NCBI RefSeq assembly: GCF_030929615.1 | Contig: NZ_JAVFVU010000005.1 | Location: 229,753 to 293,752, forward strand | DNA length: 64,000 bases | Source of the DNA: Dyadobacter sp. LHD-138 | Lineage (GTDB): Bacteria > Bacteroidota > Bacteroidia > Cytophagales > Spirosomataceae | Reading direction: 5' to 3' | Shown: one piece after another, positions 10,149 through 19,419 of the stretch | How positions within the stretch are numbered: the first letter of the stretch is position 1 | Layout of the letters: every line of letters starts with the position of its first letter | Position numbers and translations under genes: made by a program | Notes under the pieces: generated by a model | What the model saw: the letters and a program-made list of their open reading frames with translations, nothing else | The model's database searches: none | Told to the model about the DNA's origin: nothing

Positions 10149-10180
10149 TTTGATTGATAAATTTGCAAAGGCTAATTTTG
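10149..10180 (+). promoter_or_regulatory. Putative promoter of the nuoA-J operon
   Basis: TTTG (10149-10152), 20 bp, then TAATTTTG (10173-10180): a full match to the Bacteroidota -33/-7 arrangement, 75 bp before nuoA. Another -7-like TAAATTTG lies at 10158-10165. Confidence 0.55.
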
Positions 10181-10254
10181 ACAGTAATAAAGTTTTCCCT
10201 GGTGTTTATCCAACGGATCTCTGATAGCAGCATATCAATTGAAATTAACAATCA

Positions 10255-10629
10255 ATGAATAATAACTATCTTCCTTCCGACTATTTACCAATTATTGTTC
10301 AGTTCATTCTGGCTGCCGGATTTATTGGCGGGACCATGATTGTGACCCACTTAATTGGCCCAAGTCGTAAAAGCAAGCTTAAGGATGATCCTTTTGAATG
10401 CGGGATCGAATCCGTGGGTGATGCAAGAACACCCATTTCAGTTAAGTATTTTTTAGTCGCTATTCTCTTCGTTCTTTTCGATGTCGAAGTAATATTTATG
10501 TATCCCTGGGCAGTCAATTTTAAAGAATTGGGAATGTTTGGGTTTGTGGAAATGTTATTGTTTATGGCATTACTTCTTTCCGGATTTTACTACATTATCC
10601 GTAAAGGCGTATTAAACTGGGAAGACTAG
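10255..10629 (+). CDS. nuoA: NADH-quinone oxidoreductase subunit A
   Basis: Small membrane subunit of complex I that helps join the peripheral arm to the membrane arm near the quinone cavity. 124 residues with three hydrophobic helices and the conserved DPFECGIES loop (Cys near residue 49) between helices 1 and 2. First gene of an operon encoding most of the hydrophilic arm. Confidence 0.96.
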   Translation: MNNNYLPSDYLPIIVQFILAAGFIGGTMIVTHLIGPSRKSKLKDDPFECGIESVGDARTPISVKYFLVAILFVLFDVEVIFMYPWAVNFKELGMFGFVEMLLFMALLLSGFYYIIRKGVLNWED

Positions 10630-10657
10630 CATATAAAACATTGCAATACAGCAGATT

Positions 10658-11200
10658 ATGAAAGAAGTAACGATAGCGGAAGCACCTCAGGGACATAGCG
10701 GATCAGGATTTTTTGCCACTTCATTTGATGAAGCAATCGGTCTTGCCAGAAGTTACTCACTTTGGCCTTTACCATTTGCGACCTCTTGCTGTGGTATCGA
10801 GTTTATGGCCACCATGGGGGCTCATTACGATATATCACGTTTCGGATCGGAACGCCCAAGTTTCTCACCCCGCCAGGCTGATTTGCTGATGGTGATGGGT
10901 ACGATTGCCAAAAAAATGGCCCCGGTTGTTAAGCAGGTTTACCTTCAGATGGCAGAGCCGCGCTGGGTTTTGGCCGTAGGAGCTTGTGCATCAAGCGGCG
11001 GTATTTTTGATACTTATAGTGTTTTGCAGGGTATTGACCGCATTATCCCTGTTGACATTTACGTACCAGGATGCCCTCCACGTCCCGAACAGATCATCGA
11101 CGGACTTATGGGTATTCAGAAACTGGCGCAAAACGAAAAACTTCGTCGCAGAAACACCGACGAATACCAGGAACTTTTAGCATCCTATAATATTCAATAA
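10658..11200 (+). CDS. nuoB: NADH-quinone oxidoreductase subunit B
   Basis: Peripheral-arm subunit holding terminal 4Fe-4S cluster N2, which passes electrons to quinone. The Cys-Cys pair is in ATSCCGIEF, with further ligands in VGACASSGG and VPGCPPRP. At 180 residues the length is typical. It lies 28 bp after nuoA and 7 bp before nuoC. Confidence 0.97.
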   Translation: MKEVTIAEAPQGHSGSGFFATSFDEAIGLARSYSLWPLPFATSCCGIEFMATMGAHYDISRFGSERPSFSPRQADLLMVMGTIAKKMAPVVKQVYLQMAEPRWVLAVGACASSGGIFDTYSVLQGIDRIIPVDIYVPGCPPRPEQIIDGLMGIQKLAQNEKLRRRNTDEYQELLASYNIQ

Positions 11201-11207
11201 TTACCCT

Positions 11208-11708
11208 ATGCTAAGCAATCAGGAAGTAGCCGAAGAGCTATTGGGGAAATTTGGTGATCAGGTATATGACTTTGAAGAGCCTTACGGATTACTGACACTC
11301 TCAACAACCCGTGAGGAAATTATTCCGGTCCTTGAATTTTTAAAACAGCATAAAACGTATCAGATCAATTTCCTTACGGATATCACAGGTGTTCATTATC
11401 CTGACAATACCGGTAAGGAATTTGCTGTGGTTTATCACCTGCATAGCTTTATACAGAACTTCAGGATCCGGATCAAAGTGTTCATTGCGGAAGCTGATAT
11501 CCACATTCCAACCATGACAGGGCTTTATGCAAGCGCTAACTGGATGGAACGTGAAACGTATGACTTCTACGGAATTCTTTTTGATGGCCATCCTAATCTT
11601 GTGCGTATCCTCAATATTGAAGAAATGGATTATTTCCCGATGCGTAAAGAATATGCACTGGAAGATGCTACGCGGGAAGATAAAATTGATGCGCTTTTTG
11701 GTCGTTGA
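11208..11708 (+). CDS. nuoC: NADH-quinone oxidoreductase subunit C
   Basis: 30-kDa-type subunit of the complex I connecting arm, contacting NuoD. 166 residues, with the family signature WMERETYDFYGILFDGHPNL about two thirds along and YPMRKEY-like FPMRKEYAL near the end. Separate from nuoD, unlike the fused nuoCD of enterobacteria; nuoD begins 23 bp later. Confidence 0.96.
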   Translation: MLSNQEVAEELLGKFGDQVYDFEEPYGLLTLSTTREEIIPVLEFLKQHKTYQINFLTDITGVHYPDNTGKEFAVVYHLHSFIQNFRIRIKVFIAEADIHIPTMTGLYASANWMERETYDFYGILFDGHPNLVRILNIEEMDYFPMRKEYALEDATREDKIDALFGR

Positions 11709-11731
11709 TCCTTTAAGGAAAAGAGTAAGTT

Positions 11732-12958
11732 ATGGCAGATATCGAATTATTACCTCATAATGTTCCCGTTCAATCAGAATTGCCTGAATTGATCGAGGAG
11801 CTTACAACCCTAAACCTCGGCCCTACCCACCCGGCTACACACGGTATTTTTCAGAATATCCTTCAGATGGATGGTGAAAAAATCGTTTCAGGTGAGCAGA
11901 CCATAGGTTATATACACAGGGCTTTCGAAAAAATTGCAGAAAGACGCCCGTTCTACCAGATCACCACGCTTACCGACCGCATGAATTATTGTTCTTCACC
12001 GATCAATAACTTCGGCTGGCATATGACGATGGAGAAGTTTTTGCAAATTGAGGTTCCAAAACGTGCGCAGTATATCCGCGTCATCATGATGGAGCTTGCC
12101 AGGATTTCCGATCACCTGATTTGTAACAGTATCCTGGGTGTGGATTCAGGTGCGTTTTCAGGTTTCCTTTACGTGATGCAAAAACGTGAGGATATCTACG
12201 AAATCTACGAAGAAGTCTGCGGTGCGCGTTTGACTACAAACATGGGCCGTATCGGTGGTATGGAACGTGATTTGTCGAGTACAGCCCTTCGCAAGATCCG
12301 TGAATTTATCAAGACATTCCCACCTGTTCTGCGTGAGTTTGAAAAACTGATGAGCCGTAACCGTATTTTTATGGACCGGGTGATCAATGTTGGACCAATC
12401 TCCCTTGAACGTGCGCTTTCATACGGTTTTACAGGACCCAATTTACGTGCTGCCGGGCTGGATTACGACGTTCGTGTGATGGAACCTTATTCCTCGTACG
12501 AAGATTTTGATTTCAGTATTCCGGTCGGACAAAGCGGTGATACTTTTGACCGCTACAATGTACGTATGGAAGAAATGTGGCAGAGTCTGAAAATTGTGGA
12601 GCAGGCTTTGGAAAATCTTCCCGAAGGACCTTATTACGCTGACACTCCGGAATATTATTTACCTCCCAAAAAAGAGGTTTATAGTAATATGGAAGCACTT
12701 ATTTACCATTTCAAAATTGTAATGGGGGAAATAGATGCTCCGATCGGCGAAGTTTACCATGCTGTTGAAGGTGGTAACGGAGAGTTGGGTTTTTACCTGA
12801 TCAGCGATGGAGGAAGAGCTCCATACCGTCTGCATTTCCGTCGCCCGAGTTTTATATATTATCAGGCCTTTCCTGAAATGTGCAAAGGAAGCACGCTTTC
12901 AGATGCTATTCTCACCATGAGTAGCCTGAATGTTATCGCAGGAGAATTGGACGCATAA
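11732..12958 (+). CDS. nuoD: NADH-quinone oxidoreductase subunit D
   Basis: 49-kDa subunit forming the quinone-reduction cavity with NuoB; distantly related to NiFe-hydrogenase large subunits. Recognised by LGPTHPATHG near residue 31 (quinone-site His), IGYIHR, RISDHL and the C-terminal GELGFYLISDGG and PYRLHFRRPSF segments. 408 residues is normal for the unfused form. Confidence 0.97.
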   Translation: MADIELLPHNVPVQSELPELIEELTTLNLGPTHPATHGIFQNILQMDGEKIVSGEQTIGYIHRAFEKIAERRPFYQITTLTDRMNYCSSPINNFGWHMTMEKFLQIEVPKRAQYIRVIMMELARISDHLICNSILGVDSGAFSGFLYVMQKREDIYEIYEEVCGARLTTNMGRIGGMERDLSSTALRKIREFIKTFPPVLREFEKLMSRNRIFMDRVINVGPISLERALSYGFTGPNLRAAGLDYDVRVMEPYSSYEDFDFSIPVGQSGDTFDRYNVRMEEMWQSLKIVEQALENLPEGPYYADTPEYYLPPKKEVYSNMEALIYHFKIVMGEIDAPIGEVYHAVEGGNGELGFYLISDGGRAPYRLHFRRPSFIYYQAFPEMCKGSTLSDAILTMSSLNVIAGELDA

Positions 12959-13001
12959 AATCAGATTGATTATTTGATTTTCAAAAGATCGTATTAAAGA
13001 A

Positions 13002-13499
13002 ATGACTGAAACACCAAATCCCGTTGCGTTTACCCCGGAACGACTGGCGAAAGTAAAAGAAATCATTGCACGTTATCCGGAAGGCCGCCAAAAATCGGCT
13101 TTACTTCCTGTTTTGCACGTTGCCCAGGAACAATGGGGATGGGTGAGCAGCGAGGTGATGGATTATGTCGCAGACATATTGAGCATCAAACCGGTAGAGG
13201 TTTATGAGGTTGCTTCATTTTATACCATGTACCACCTTGACGCTGTCGGAAAACACGTCATTGAATACTGCCGTACTGGCCCTTGCTGCCTGATGGGTGG
13301 TGAAGAAATATATGATTACCTGAAACAAAAGCTTGGCATTCAGGCTGGACAAACGACGTCTGATGGTCTGTTTACGATCAAGGAAGTGGAATGTCTTGCA
13401 GCTTGTGGCTGGGGCCCGGTTTTCCAGATTCGTGAGAAGTTTTACATGAACCTGACCCGCGAGCGTGTTGACGAAATCATTGAAGAGTTAAGCAAATAA
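13002..13499 (+). CDS. nuoE: NADH-quinone oxidoreductase subunit E
   Basis: 24-kDa subunit with 2Fe-2S cluster N1a, in the NADH-oxidising tip. Thioredoxin-like fold with the four ligands in CRTGPC (C-x4-C) and, about 40 residues later, CLAAC (C-x3-C). The VYEVASFYTMY helix is typical. 165 residues; starts 43 bp after nuoD. Confidence 0.97.
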   Translation: MTETPNPVAFTPERLAKVKEIIARYPEGRQKSALLPVLHVAQEQWGWVSSEVMDYVADILSIKPVEVYEVASFYTMYHLDAVGKHVIEYCRTGPCCLMGGEEIYDYLKQKLGIQAGQTTSDGLFTIKEVECLAACGWGPVFQIREKFYMNLTRERVDEIIEELSK

Positions 13500-13532
13500 G
13501 CCTTTTATAAGCTGAAAATAGTATCCTGAAAA

Positions 13533-14870
13533 ATGGCTAAAAAAATATTAACGGAACACATTAACGTCCCAGGTATTGAAACCTTCGAGGTTTACCGCAA
13601 ACAAGGAGGTTATACTGCTGTTGAAAAAGCAATAAAAACCATGACTCCCGAGGAGGTTGTGGAAGAAGCCAAGAAATCCGGAATACGGGGACGTGGTGGT
13701 GCAGGGTTTCCTATGGGAATGAAATGGGGCTTTTTGGCAAAACCGGAAGGTGTTCCCCGTTACCTGGTTTGTAATGCAGATGAATCGGAGCCTGGTACTT
13801 TCAAAGACCACCACCTGATGAAGTGCCTCCCCCACTTACTGATTGAAGGCATGATCGTTTCCAGCTTTGCTTTGGGCGCGAACAAGTCTTTCATATACGT
13901 ACGTGGCGAGCTGATGTATGTGATCCGTATCCTTGAAAAAGCCATTGAAGAAGCGAAAGCAAATGGTTTTCTCGGAAAAAATATATTAGGCAGTGGTTAT
14001 GATCTGGAACTTGTCGTACAGCCAGGCGGCGGTGCATACATTTGCGGAGAAGAAACGGCTTTGCTGGAATCTTTGGAAGGTAAAAGAGGAAACCCTCGTA
14101 ACAAACCTCCATTCCCTGCGGTAAAAGGACTTTATCAAAGCCCTACTGTGGTAAATAATGTGGAATCCATTGCCAATATGCCATGGGTGATCAACCATGG
14201 TGGTGACGCTTACGCAGCCATCGGGATTGGACGCAGTACAGGAACAAAACTTATTTCTGCCTCAGGACATATTCAAAAACCAGGCGTTTATGAAATCGAA
14301 CTGGGCGTTAGCGTTGACGAGTTCCTTTATTCGGATGAATACTGCGGTGGAATCCGTAAGGGACATCATTTGAAAGCGCTGGTTGCGGGAGGTTCGTCCG
14401 TACCTATTTTACCGGCACATTTGATTACCAAAACGGCGGCCGGCGAAGATCGTCTGATGAGTTATGAATCTTTATCGGATGGCGGTTTTGCCACAGGAAC
14501 GATGTTAGGTTCAGGTGGTTTTATCGTGTTTGATGAAACGGCCTGTATCGTTCGGAATACCTGGAATTTCTCCCGCTTTTATCACCATGAATCCTGCGGA
14601 CAATGCAGCCCTTGCCGTGAAGGTACAGGCTGGATGGAGAAAGTTTTGCACCGTATCGAACACGGTCACGGAAGCATGCATGACATCGATCTGCTGGTAG
14701 ATATAGCCAAAAAAATTGAAGGGAATACGATTTGCCCGCTTGGAGACGCATCGGCATGGCCTATTGCGAGTGCAGTTCGCCATTTCCGTGAAGAATTTGA
14801 ATGGCATATCACCAACCCGCACGAAGCTTCTCAGCCAGGAGCCGTGTTTATGGGTGCAGTTTTGGCATAG
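13533..14870 (+). CDS. nuoF: NADH-quinone oxidoreductase subunit F
   Basis: 51-kDa subunit that binds NADH and FMN and carries 4Fe-4S cluster N3, where electrons enter complex I. Visible motifs: GRGGAGFPMG (nucleotide site, near residue 53), NADESEPGTFKD, YICGEETALLES (FMN) and the cluster ligands ESCGQCSPCREG with a later NTICPLGD. 445 residues, full length. The next complex I gene, nuoG, is displaced by an unrelated membrane gene. Confidence 0.97.
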   Translation: MAKKILTEHINVPGIETFEVYRKQGGYTAVEKAIKTMTPEEVVEEAKKSGIRGRGGAGFPMGMKWGFLAKPEGVPRYLVCNADESEPGTFKDHHLMKCLPHLLIEGMIVSSFALGANKSFIYVRGELMYVIRILEKAIEEAKANGFLGKNILGSGYDLELVVQPGGGAYICGEETALLESLEGKRGNPRNKPPFPAVKGLYQSPTVVNNVESIANMPWVINHGGDAYAAIGIGRSTGTKLISASGHIQKPGVYEIELGVSVDEFLYSDEYCGGIRKGHHLKALVAGGSSVPILPAHLITKTAAGEDRLMSYESLSDGGFATGTMLGSGGFIVFDETACIVRNTWNFSRFYHHESCGQCSPCREGTGWMEKVLHRIEHGHGSMHDIDLLVDIAKKIEGNTICPLGDASAWPIASAVRHFREEFEWHITNPHEASQPGAVFMGAVLA

Positions 14871-14887
14871 TTGGAAAATTGTGACAA

Positions 14888-14933
14888 CCAGATACTAAAT
14901 CTTTAATACACCAGATACTAATTCCTTAATACA
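14888..14933 (+). repeat. 23-bp tandem direct repeat
   Basis: Two head-to-tail copies (14888-14910 and 14911-14933), each opening CCAGATACTAA and ending TTAATACA, with two mismatches. It sits in the nuoF/GT-C gap. The second copy runs into TACATTTG (14930-14937), a match to the -7 consensus TAnnTTTG, so the repeat may lie within a promoter for the GT-C gene. Confidence 0.75.
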
Positions 14934-14982
14934 TTTGCGAATTAGCCCGGAAAGGTATCCGGATGAATTAAAATAGCCAAGT

Positions 14983-16506
14983 ATGCAATTATTGATTAGA
15001 CCAGTTTACAATTTTATAAAGCATAACGCGTACCCATTAACCTTTGCCTTCTGTATTGTTTGTACAGTTATAATGCTCTATATCAAAGGAGTTTTTATAC
15101 TGAGTTATCATCCGGACATTTCCGGAAGTGAGCGTGGCACAACTTTCGGAATACAAATTGTTGCTGATAATCAACCGCTTTACCGAAACCCGGAAATTCC
15201 GCCATTTTGGATTGTGCAGTACGCACCTTTATATTATTACCTGGTTGGAAAGACGTATCAGCTATTGGATTGGGATCCTACCAATATTTACAGGATACAA
15301 TTTTTAAGCCGGCTGATTTCTTTCATTCTGGTTTCCATTTCCATGGTGGTTGCCTATATCACGGTCAGAAGATTCATTCAGGTTTCCAAACTGTTGAGTA
15401 TCGTTTTCTGCTGTCTGATATTTGGCCAGCTGCAACAGTGGCATTTAACCAATTCCAGAATTGACAGCCTGCTTTTCCTGTTCACCGTGCTTTACATCCA
15501 TGTGATATTAAAAGCACTTGAACAGAAAGATGAATGGAACAAATATTTCGTCCTCGCAGGTTTTCTTGCAGTCGTTGCATTTTTCACGAAACAAAGCGCT
15601 TTAATCCACAGCATCGTTTTACTGGGTTATTTCTTTTATAGATTCCAATGGTCATCGTTTTTTAAAATGGCGGGGTTACTGGCGGCTCTTTTTCTCGTAT
15701 TTACCTTGATTTTCAGCCAGCTGCAATTCAAAGTGTTTTACGATAACTTGTTCGGGAGCCTTCAGCTACCGATTGTTCCGGGCTGGTTTTATGCATACAC
15801 TTTCCGCCATCTGGTTCCGGCGCTGAGTATTTTGGTAGCAGTAAGTTTTATCATCAGTTTGAAATGGCTGGTGAATTCAACAAATCCCAAGACCATTTTC
15901 CTGTCGTTATCGACAATTTTGTTCTTTGGTTTTGCTACGGCAACAGCCTTCAAACATGGCGCCGCGGTGGGTTATTATCATGAGTTTGCGTACGTAGGGT
16001 TACTTGGGATATTTTATTACTTTTATAATGAAAACCTGACCGTAACCAATGCCTCGCTGACCTATTACCTGTTCCCTGCGCTGGTGGGCCTGACGATGTT
16101 GTATTTTACCAGTCAGCAGATGGAAAAATATTACACAACGAACCTGGCCAAATATGAAGCCGATTACAGCCAGCAAAACGAGGTAAAAAAATATGTCGAA
16201 ACGCATATTGCTGCGGATGAAAAGGTTGTGATCTCAGGAGGTGAAGATTTCCGCGGATGGCTTTTACAGCATATGCTTTTCAAACATCTTCTGGCCTACC
16301 AGGATACCGAAGTACGCTTTTTATTTGAAGCCAAAAGGTTTAATTTTAGTGGCTTTTATGATTTAGTAAAAGAGAAAAAAATACGTTACCTGATTCTGGA
16401 TAAGAATAGTCCTCCTTATCTGTATGCTTTTGACTACACATTTGATCTGAAAGATTATTTGCTGGAAAAAGACATTCACGGATATAAGGTATATAGATTA
16501 AAATAA
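14983..16506 (+). CDS. GT-C type membrane protein inside the nuo operon
   Basis: A 507-residue polytopic membrane protein with about ten hydrophobic helices and a soluble C-terminal part from about residue 390. The first external loop has acidic residues (HPDISGSERG) followed by QYAPLYYYLVGK, an arrangement seen in GT39/ArnT-like GT-C enzymes that take sugar from a polyprenyl-phosphate donor. It has no known role in complex I but sits co-directional between nuoF (112 bp upstream) and nuoG (26 bp downstream), so nuoG-J transcription probably passes through it. Alternative: a family of unknown function with GT-C topology. Confidence 0.6.
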   Translation: MQLLIRPVYNFIKHNAYPLTFAFCIVCTVIMLYIKGVFILSYHPDISGSERGTTFGIQIVADNQPLYRNPEIPPFWIVQYAPLYYYLVGKTYQLLDWDPTNIYRIQFLSRLISFILVSISMVVAYITVRRFIQVSKLLSIVFCCLIFGQLQQWHLTNSRIDSLLFLFTVLYIHVILKALEQKDEWNKYFVLAGFLAVVAFFTKQSALIHSIVLLGYFFYRFQWSSFFKMAGLLAALFLVFTLIFSQLQFKVFYDNLFGSLQLPIVPGWFYAYTFRHLVPALSILVAVSFIISLKWLVNSTNPKTIFLSLSTILFFGFATATAFKHGAAVGYYHEFAYVGLLGIFYYFYNENLTVTNASLTYYLFPALVGLTMLYFTSQQMEKYYTTNLAKYEADYSQQNEVKKYVETHIAADEKVVISGGEDFRGWLLQHMLFKHLLAYQDTEVRFLFEAKRFNFSGFYDLVKEKKIRYLILDKNSPPYLYAFDYTFDLKDYLLEKDIHGYKVYRLK

Positions 16507-16532
16507 ATAAGACGATTTAGAGATGTCTTGAT

Positions 16533-17651
16533 ATGGAAGAAATAAAACCACAGTTAATCAAAATAACCTTCGACGGCATTGAGGTCGAAGTGGAACCGGG
16601 AACTACGATCATGCAGGCGGCGCGTAAAATCGCAGAAGCCGATGAAAGCCAGGGTCACCTGGTGCCACCGGCCATGTGTTATTACAAACCGCTTCCGACA
16701 TCTGGCGGAAAGTGCCGTGCCTGTTTGGTAAGGGTAGCGCAGGGATCTGCAAAAGATCCGCGTCCTATGCCGAAACTGGTTCCTTCATGCATTACGCAGG
16801 TTCAGGAAGGTATGGTCGTTGAAAATACAACCAATCCGGCTGTACTGGATACCCGTAAAAGCATCGTTGAATTCCTGTTGATCAATCACCCGCTTGACTG
16901 CCCGGTTTGTGACCAGGCTGGCGAATGTCATCTTCAGGATTTCTCTTTTGAGCACGGTTCAGCCAAAACACGTTACGAAGAAGAGCGCAGAACGTTCGAA
17001 AAAATAGATATCGGTCCATTTGTTCAGTTGCACATGACGCGCTGCATCCTTTGCTACCGTTGTGTTTACACCGCCGACCAGATCACCAATAATCGTGTGC
17101 ACGGTGTAATGAACCGCGGGGATGCTTCAGAGATCAGTACTTACATCGAAAAAGCAATCGATAACGACTTCTCCGGAAACGTGATTGATGTTTGTCCGGT
17201 TGGCGCTTTGACTGACAAAACCTATCGTTTCAAAAGCCGTGTGTGGTTTTCCAAACCGGAAGACGCTCATTGTGATTGCGACAAATGCAGTGGTAAAGTG
17301 ACACTTTGGTACCGTGGTGACGAAGTGATCCGCGTTACAGCCCGCAAAAATATGTGGGGCGAAGTGAACGAGTTCATTTGTAACAAATGCCGTTTCGAAC
17401 GTAAAAAAACCAGCGACTGGGTTATCGAAGGACCAACGAAGGTGAAACGCAGTTCGGTTATTTCTGCCAACAAATATCGTAAAGATCTTATCGCAAAACC
17501 TGAGTTCGCACTTAAACTTGCCGCTACGCAGTTTAAGCCAATCGACGATGAACGTGCGTATACAACAGATATCGAAACCGTGCGCCATCAAAGCATCGAA
17601 AATAACGATAAGGCAAATCATCGTTCGCTATTAACAGATAACAGGAATTAA
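16533..17651 (+). CDS. nuoG: NADH-quinone oxidoreductase subunit G, short form
   Basis: Iron-sulfur subunit of the peripheral arm. The N-terminus is a 2Fe-2S ferredoxin fold (Cys in AMCYYKP, GGKCRACLVRV and PSCITQV), then the His/Cys N5 site (HPLDCPVCDQAGECHLQD), the N4 site (TRCILCYRCV and later DVCPVGAL) and a second Cys set (CDCDKC, CNKCRF). At 372 residues it ends where the large molybdopterin-type domain of the roughly 900-residue enterobacterial NuoG would begin. All electron-transfer clusters needed for N3-to-N2 transfer appear kept, so I read it as a natural short form, not a broken gene. Confidence 0.9.
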   Translation: MEEIKPQLIKITFDGIEVEVEPGTTIMQAARKIAEADESQGHLVPPAMCYYKPLPTSGGKCRACLVRVAQGSAKDPRPMPKLVPSCITQVQEGMVVENTTNPAVLDTRKSIVEFLLINHPLDCPVCDQAGECHLQDFSFEHGSAKTRYEEERRTFEKIDIGPFVQLHMTRCILCYRCVYTADQITNNRVHGVMNRGDASEISTYIEKAIDNDFSGNVIDVCPVGALTDKTYRFKSRVWFSKPEDAHCDCDKCSGKVTLWYRGDEVIRVTARKNMWGEVNEFICNKCRFERKKTSDWVIEGPTKVKRSSVISANKYRKDLIAKPEFALKLAATQFKPIDDERAYTTDIETVRHQSIENNDKANHRSLLTDNRN

Positions 17652-17686
17652 ATTTCTGCCATCAATATTTAACTGTGAAGTAAAAA

Positions 17687-18766
17687 ATGGAATTAACGGA
17701 GTTTGTAATCAAGACCTTAACAATCCTGGTTGTTTTTGTTTTAACACTGGTCATCGCCATGTACTCGACCTGGGGAGAGCGCAAAGTGGCGGGTTTTATC
17801 CAGGACCGGATGGGGCCTAACAGAGCGGGACCGGGTGGATTATTACAACCGCTGGCCGATGCAGGTAAAATGTTTTTCAAGGAAGATTTTATTCCTGCCC
17901 TTGCAAACAAATGGCTTTTTATTGCTGGACCGAGTTTGGCGATGCTTACTGCGCTTTTAGCAAGTGCTGTAATTCCGTTTGGAAGCACTTTCCGCTACGA
18001 CGGTGTGGAAGTGGTTCTTCAGGGTGTTGAATCCAATATTGGTATTCTTTACGTTTTTGGCGTCGTGGCACTCGGTGTTTACGGGATCATGATCGGTGGA
18101 TGGGCTTCCAACAACAAGTTTTCGTTACTTGGAGCCATCCGTGCAGCATCACAAAATATTAGTTATGAGGTAGCCATGGGACTTTCCCTGATCGCTATTC
18201 TGATGATGAGCAGCTCTTTGTCTCTTGGCGATATTGTAGCGCAGCAGCACGGCGGCAACTGGAATATTTTTTACCAGCCACTGGGTTTCATCATTTTCCT
18301 GACCTGTTCTTTCGCAGAATGTAACCGTGTACCTTTCGACCTTCCTGAGTGTGAAACGGAACTTGTAGGCGGATACCATACGGAATACGGAAGTATGAAA
18401 CTTGGTTTCTACCTTTTTGCAGAATACATCAACATGTTCGTTTCCTCGGCTATTATCTCGACACTTTATTTTGGAGGTTATAACTATCCGGGCATGGACT
18501 GGGTTTACAACCAGCTGACGGCTTCCCTGGGAACCACCACAGGCCATAATATCGCTACTTTAATCGGTACCGGCGTATTTTTTGGAAAGGCTCTATTCTT
18601 TATATTTTTCTACATGTGGGTCAGATGGACACTTCCACGTTTCCGTTATGATCAGCTGATGAATCTTGGCTGGAAAAAACTGATTCCTTTGGCTATTATT
18701 AATATCATTATCACCGGAGCAAGCGTGCTTTTCTTAAAGCCATTTATTACTTCTCTGTTGAACTAA
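17687..18766 (+). CDS. nuoH: NADH-quinone oxidoreductase subunit H
   Basis: Membrane subunit next to the quinone cavity, linking electron transfer to proton pumping. About eight helices. Characteristic loops: AGFIQDRMGPNRAGPGG near residue 35, NKFSLLGAIRAASQNISYE, and FAECNRVPFDLPECETELV with its acidic residues. 359 residues, full length; 21 bp before nuoI. Confidence 0.97.
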   Translation: MELTEFVIKTLTILVVFVLTLVIAMYSTWGERKVAGFIQDRMGPNRAGPGGLLQPLADAGKMFFKEDFIPALANKWLFIAGPSLAMLTALLASAVIPFGSTFRYDGVEVVLQGVESNIGILYVFGVVALGVYGIMIGGWASNNKFSLLGAIRAASQNISYEVAMGLSLIAILMMSSSLSLGDIVAQQHGGNWNIFYQPLGFIIFLTCSFAECNRVPFDLPECETELVGGYHTEYGSMKLGFYLFAEYINMFVSSAIISTLYFGGYNYPGMDWVYNQLTASLGTTTGHNIATLIGTGVFFGKALFFIFFYMWVRWTLPRFRYDQLMNLGWKKLIPLAIINIIITGASVLFLKPFITSLLN

Positions 18767-18787
18767 GTAACAAAAACAAGTATTGCC

Positions 18788-19381
18788 ATGCAACTGACCA
18801 ATCGCTCGAAGCAAGTAAGCAATAAAGAAATGACGCTGATGGAACGCGCCTACCTACCCGCTATTGCGACCGGTATGGCGATTACCCTCAAACACTTTTT
18901 CAAGAAAAAAGTAACAATAGAATATCCTGAGGTAAAAAGATACCTTGGCCCTGTATTTCGTGGCCGCCACATCCTGAAAAGAGATGCCGAGGGACGTGAA
19001 CGTTGTACAGCCTGCGGACTTTGCGCCGTGGCCTGTCCCGCGGAAGCGATTTCCATGGTAGCTGCGGAACGCCAAAAAGGAGAAGAATCATTGTACAGAG
19101 AAGAAAAATATGCTGCGGTTTACGAAGTAAATATGCTGCGCTGTATTTTCTGCGGACTATGTGAAGAAGCCTGCCCTAAACAGGCCGTGTATTTGCGCCA
19201 CGATGAATTTATACCTGTTTTCAATGATCGCAATCAGGTGATATGGGGCAAGGACTTATTGGTTGAAGACATGAACAACCGTTATACCCGGGAAGCCTGG
19301 ACAAAAGAGGAAGCGCATTTACTGGATCAGAAAAGAGCCAATGGTGAGGCAACCAATGTAGTTCCAAGAGCAATTCCCTGA
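18788..19381 (+). CDS. nuoI: NADH-quinone oxidoreductase subunit I (first copy)
   Basis: 23-kDa ferredoxin-like subunit carrying 4Fe-4S clusters N6a and N6b, which relay electrons from NuoG to NuoB. Two complete motifs: CTACGLCAVACP and CIFCGLCEEACP. The N-terminal amphipathic helix (ATGMAITLKHFFKKK) is the usual membrane contact. 197 residues with a short tail, in clear contrast to the 503-residue copy at 56928. Confidence 0.95.
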   Translation: MQLTNRSKQVSNKEMTLMERAYLPAIATGMAITLKHFFKKKVTIEYPEVKRYLGPVFRGRHILKRDAEGRERCTACGLCAVACPAEAISMVAAERQKGEESLYREEKYAAVYEVNMLRCIFCGLCEEACPKQAVYLRHDEFIPVFNDRNQVIWGKDLLVEDMNNRYTREAWTKEEAHLLDQKRANGEATNVVPRAIP

Positions 19382-19419
19382 TTTTACCCTTTATTCTTGA
19401 ATCAGCAATTCACAAGCAT

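Noticed and set aside
16533..17651. NuoG as a truncated pseudogene
   Set aside because: All Fe-S motifs are intact and nuoH follows closely without remnants of the missing domain, so a natural short form is the better reading.
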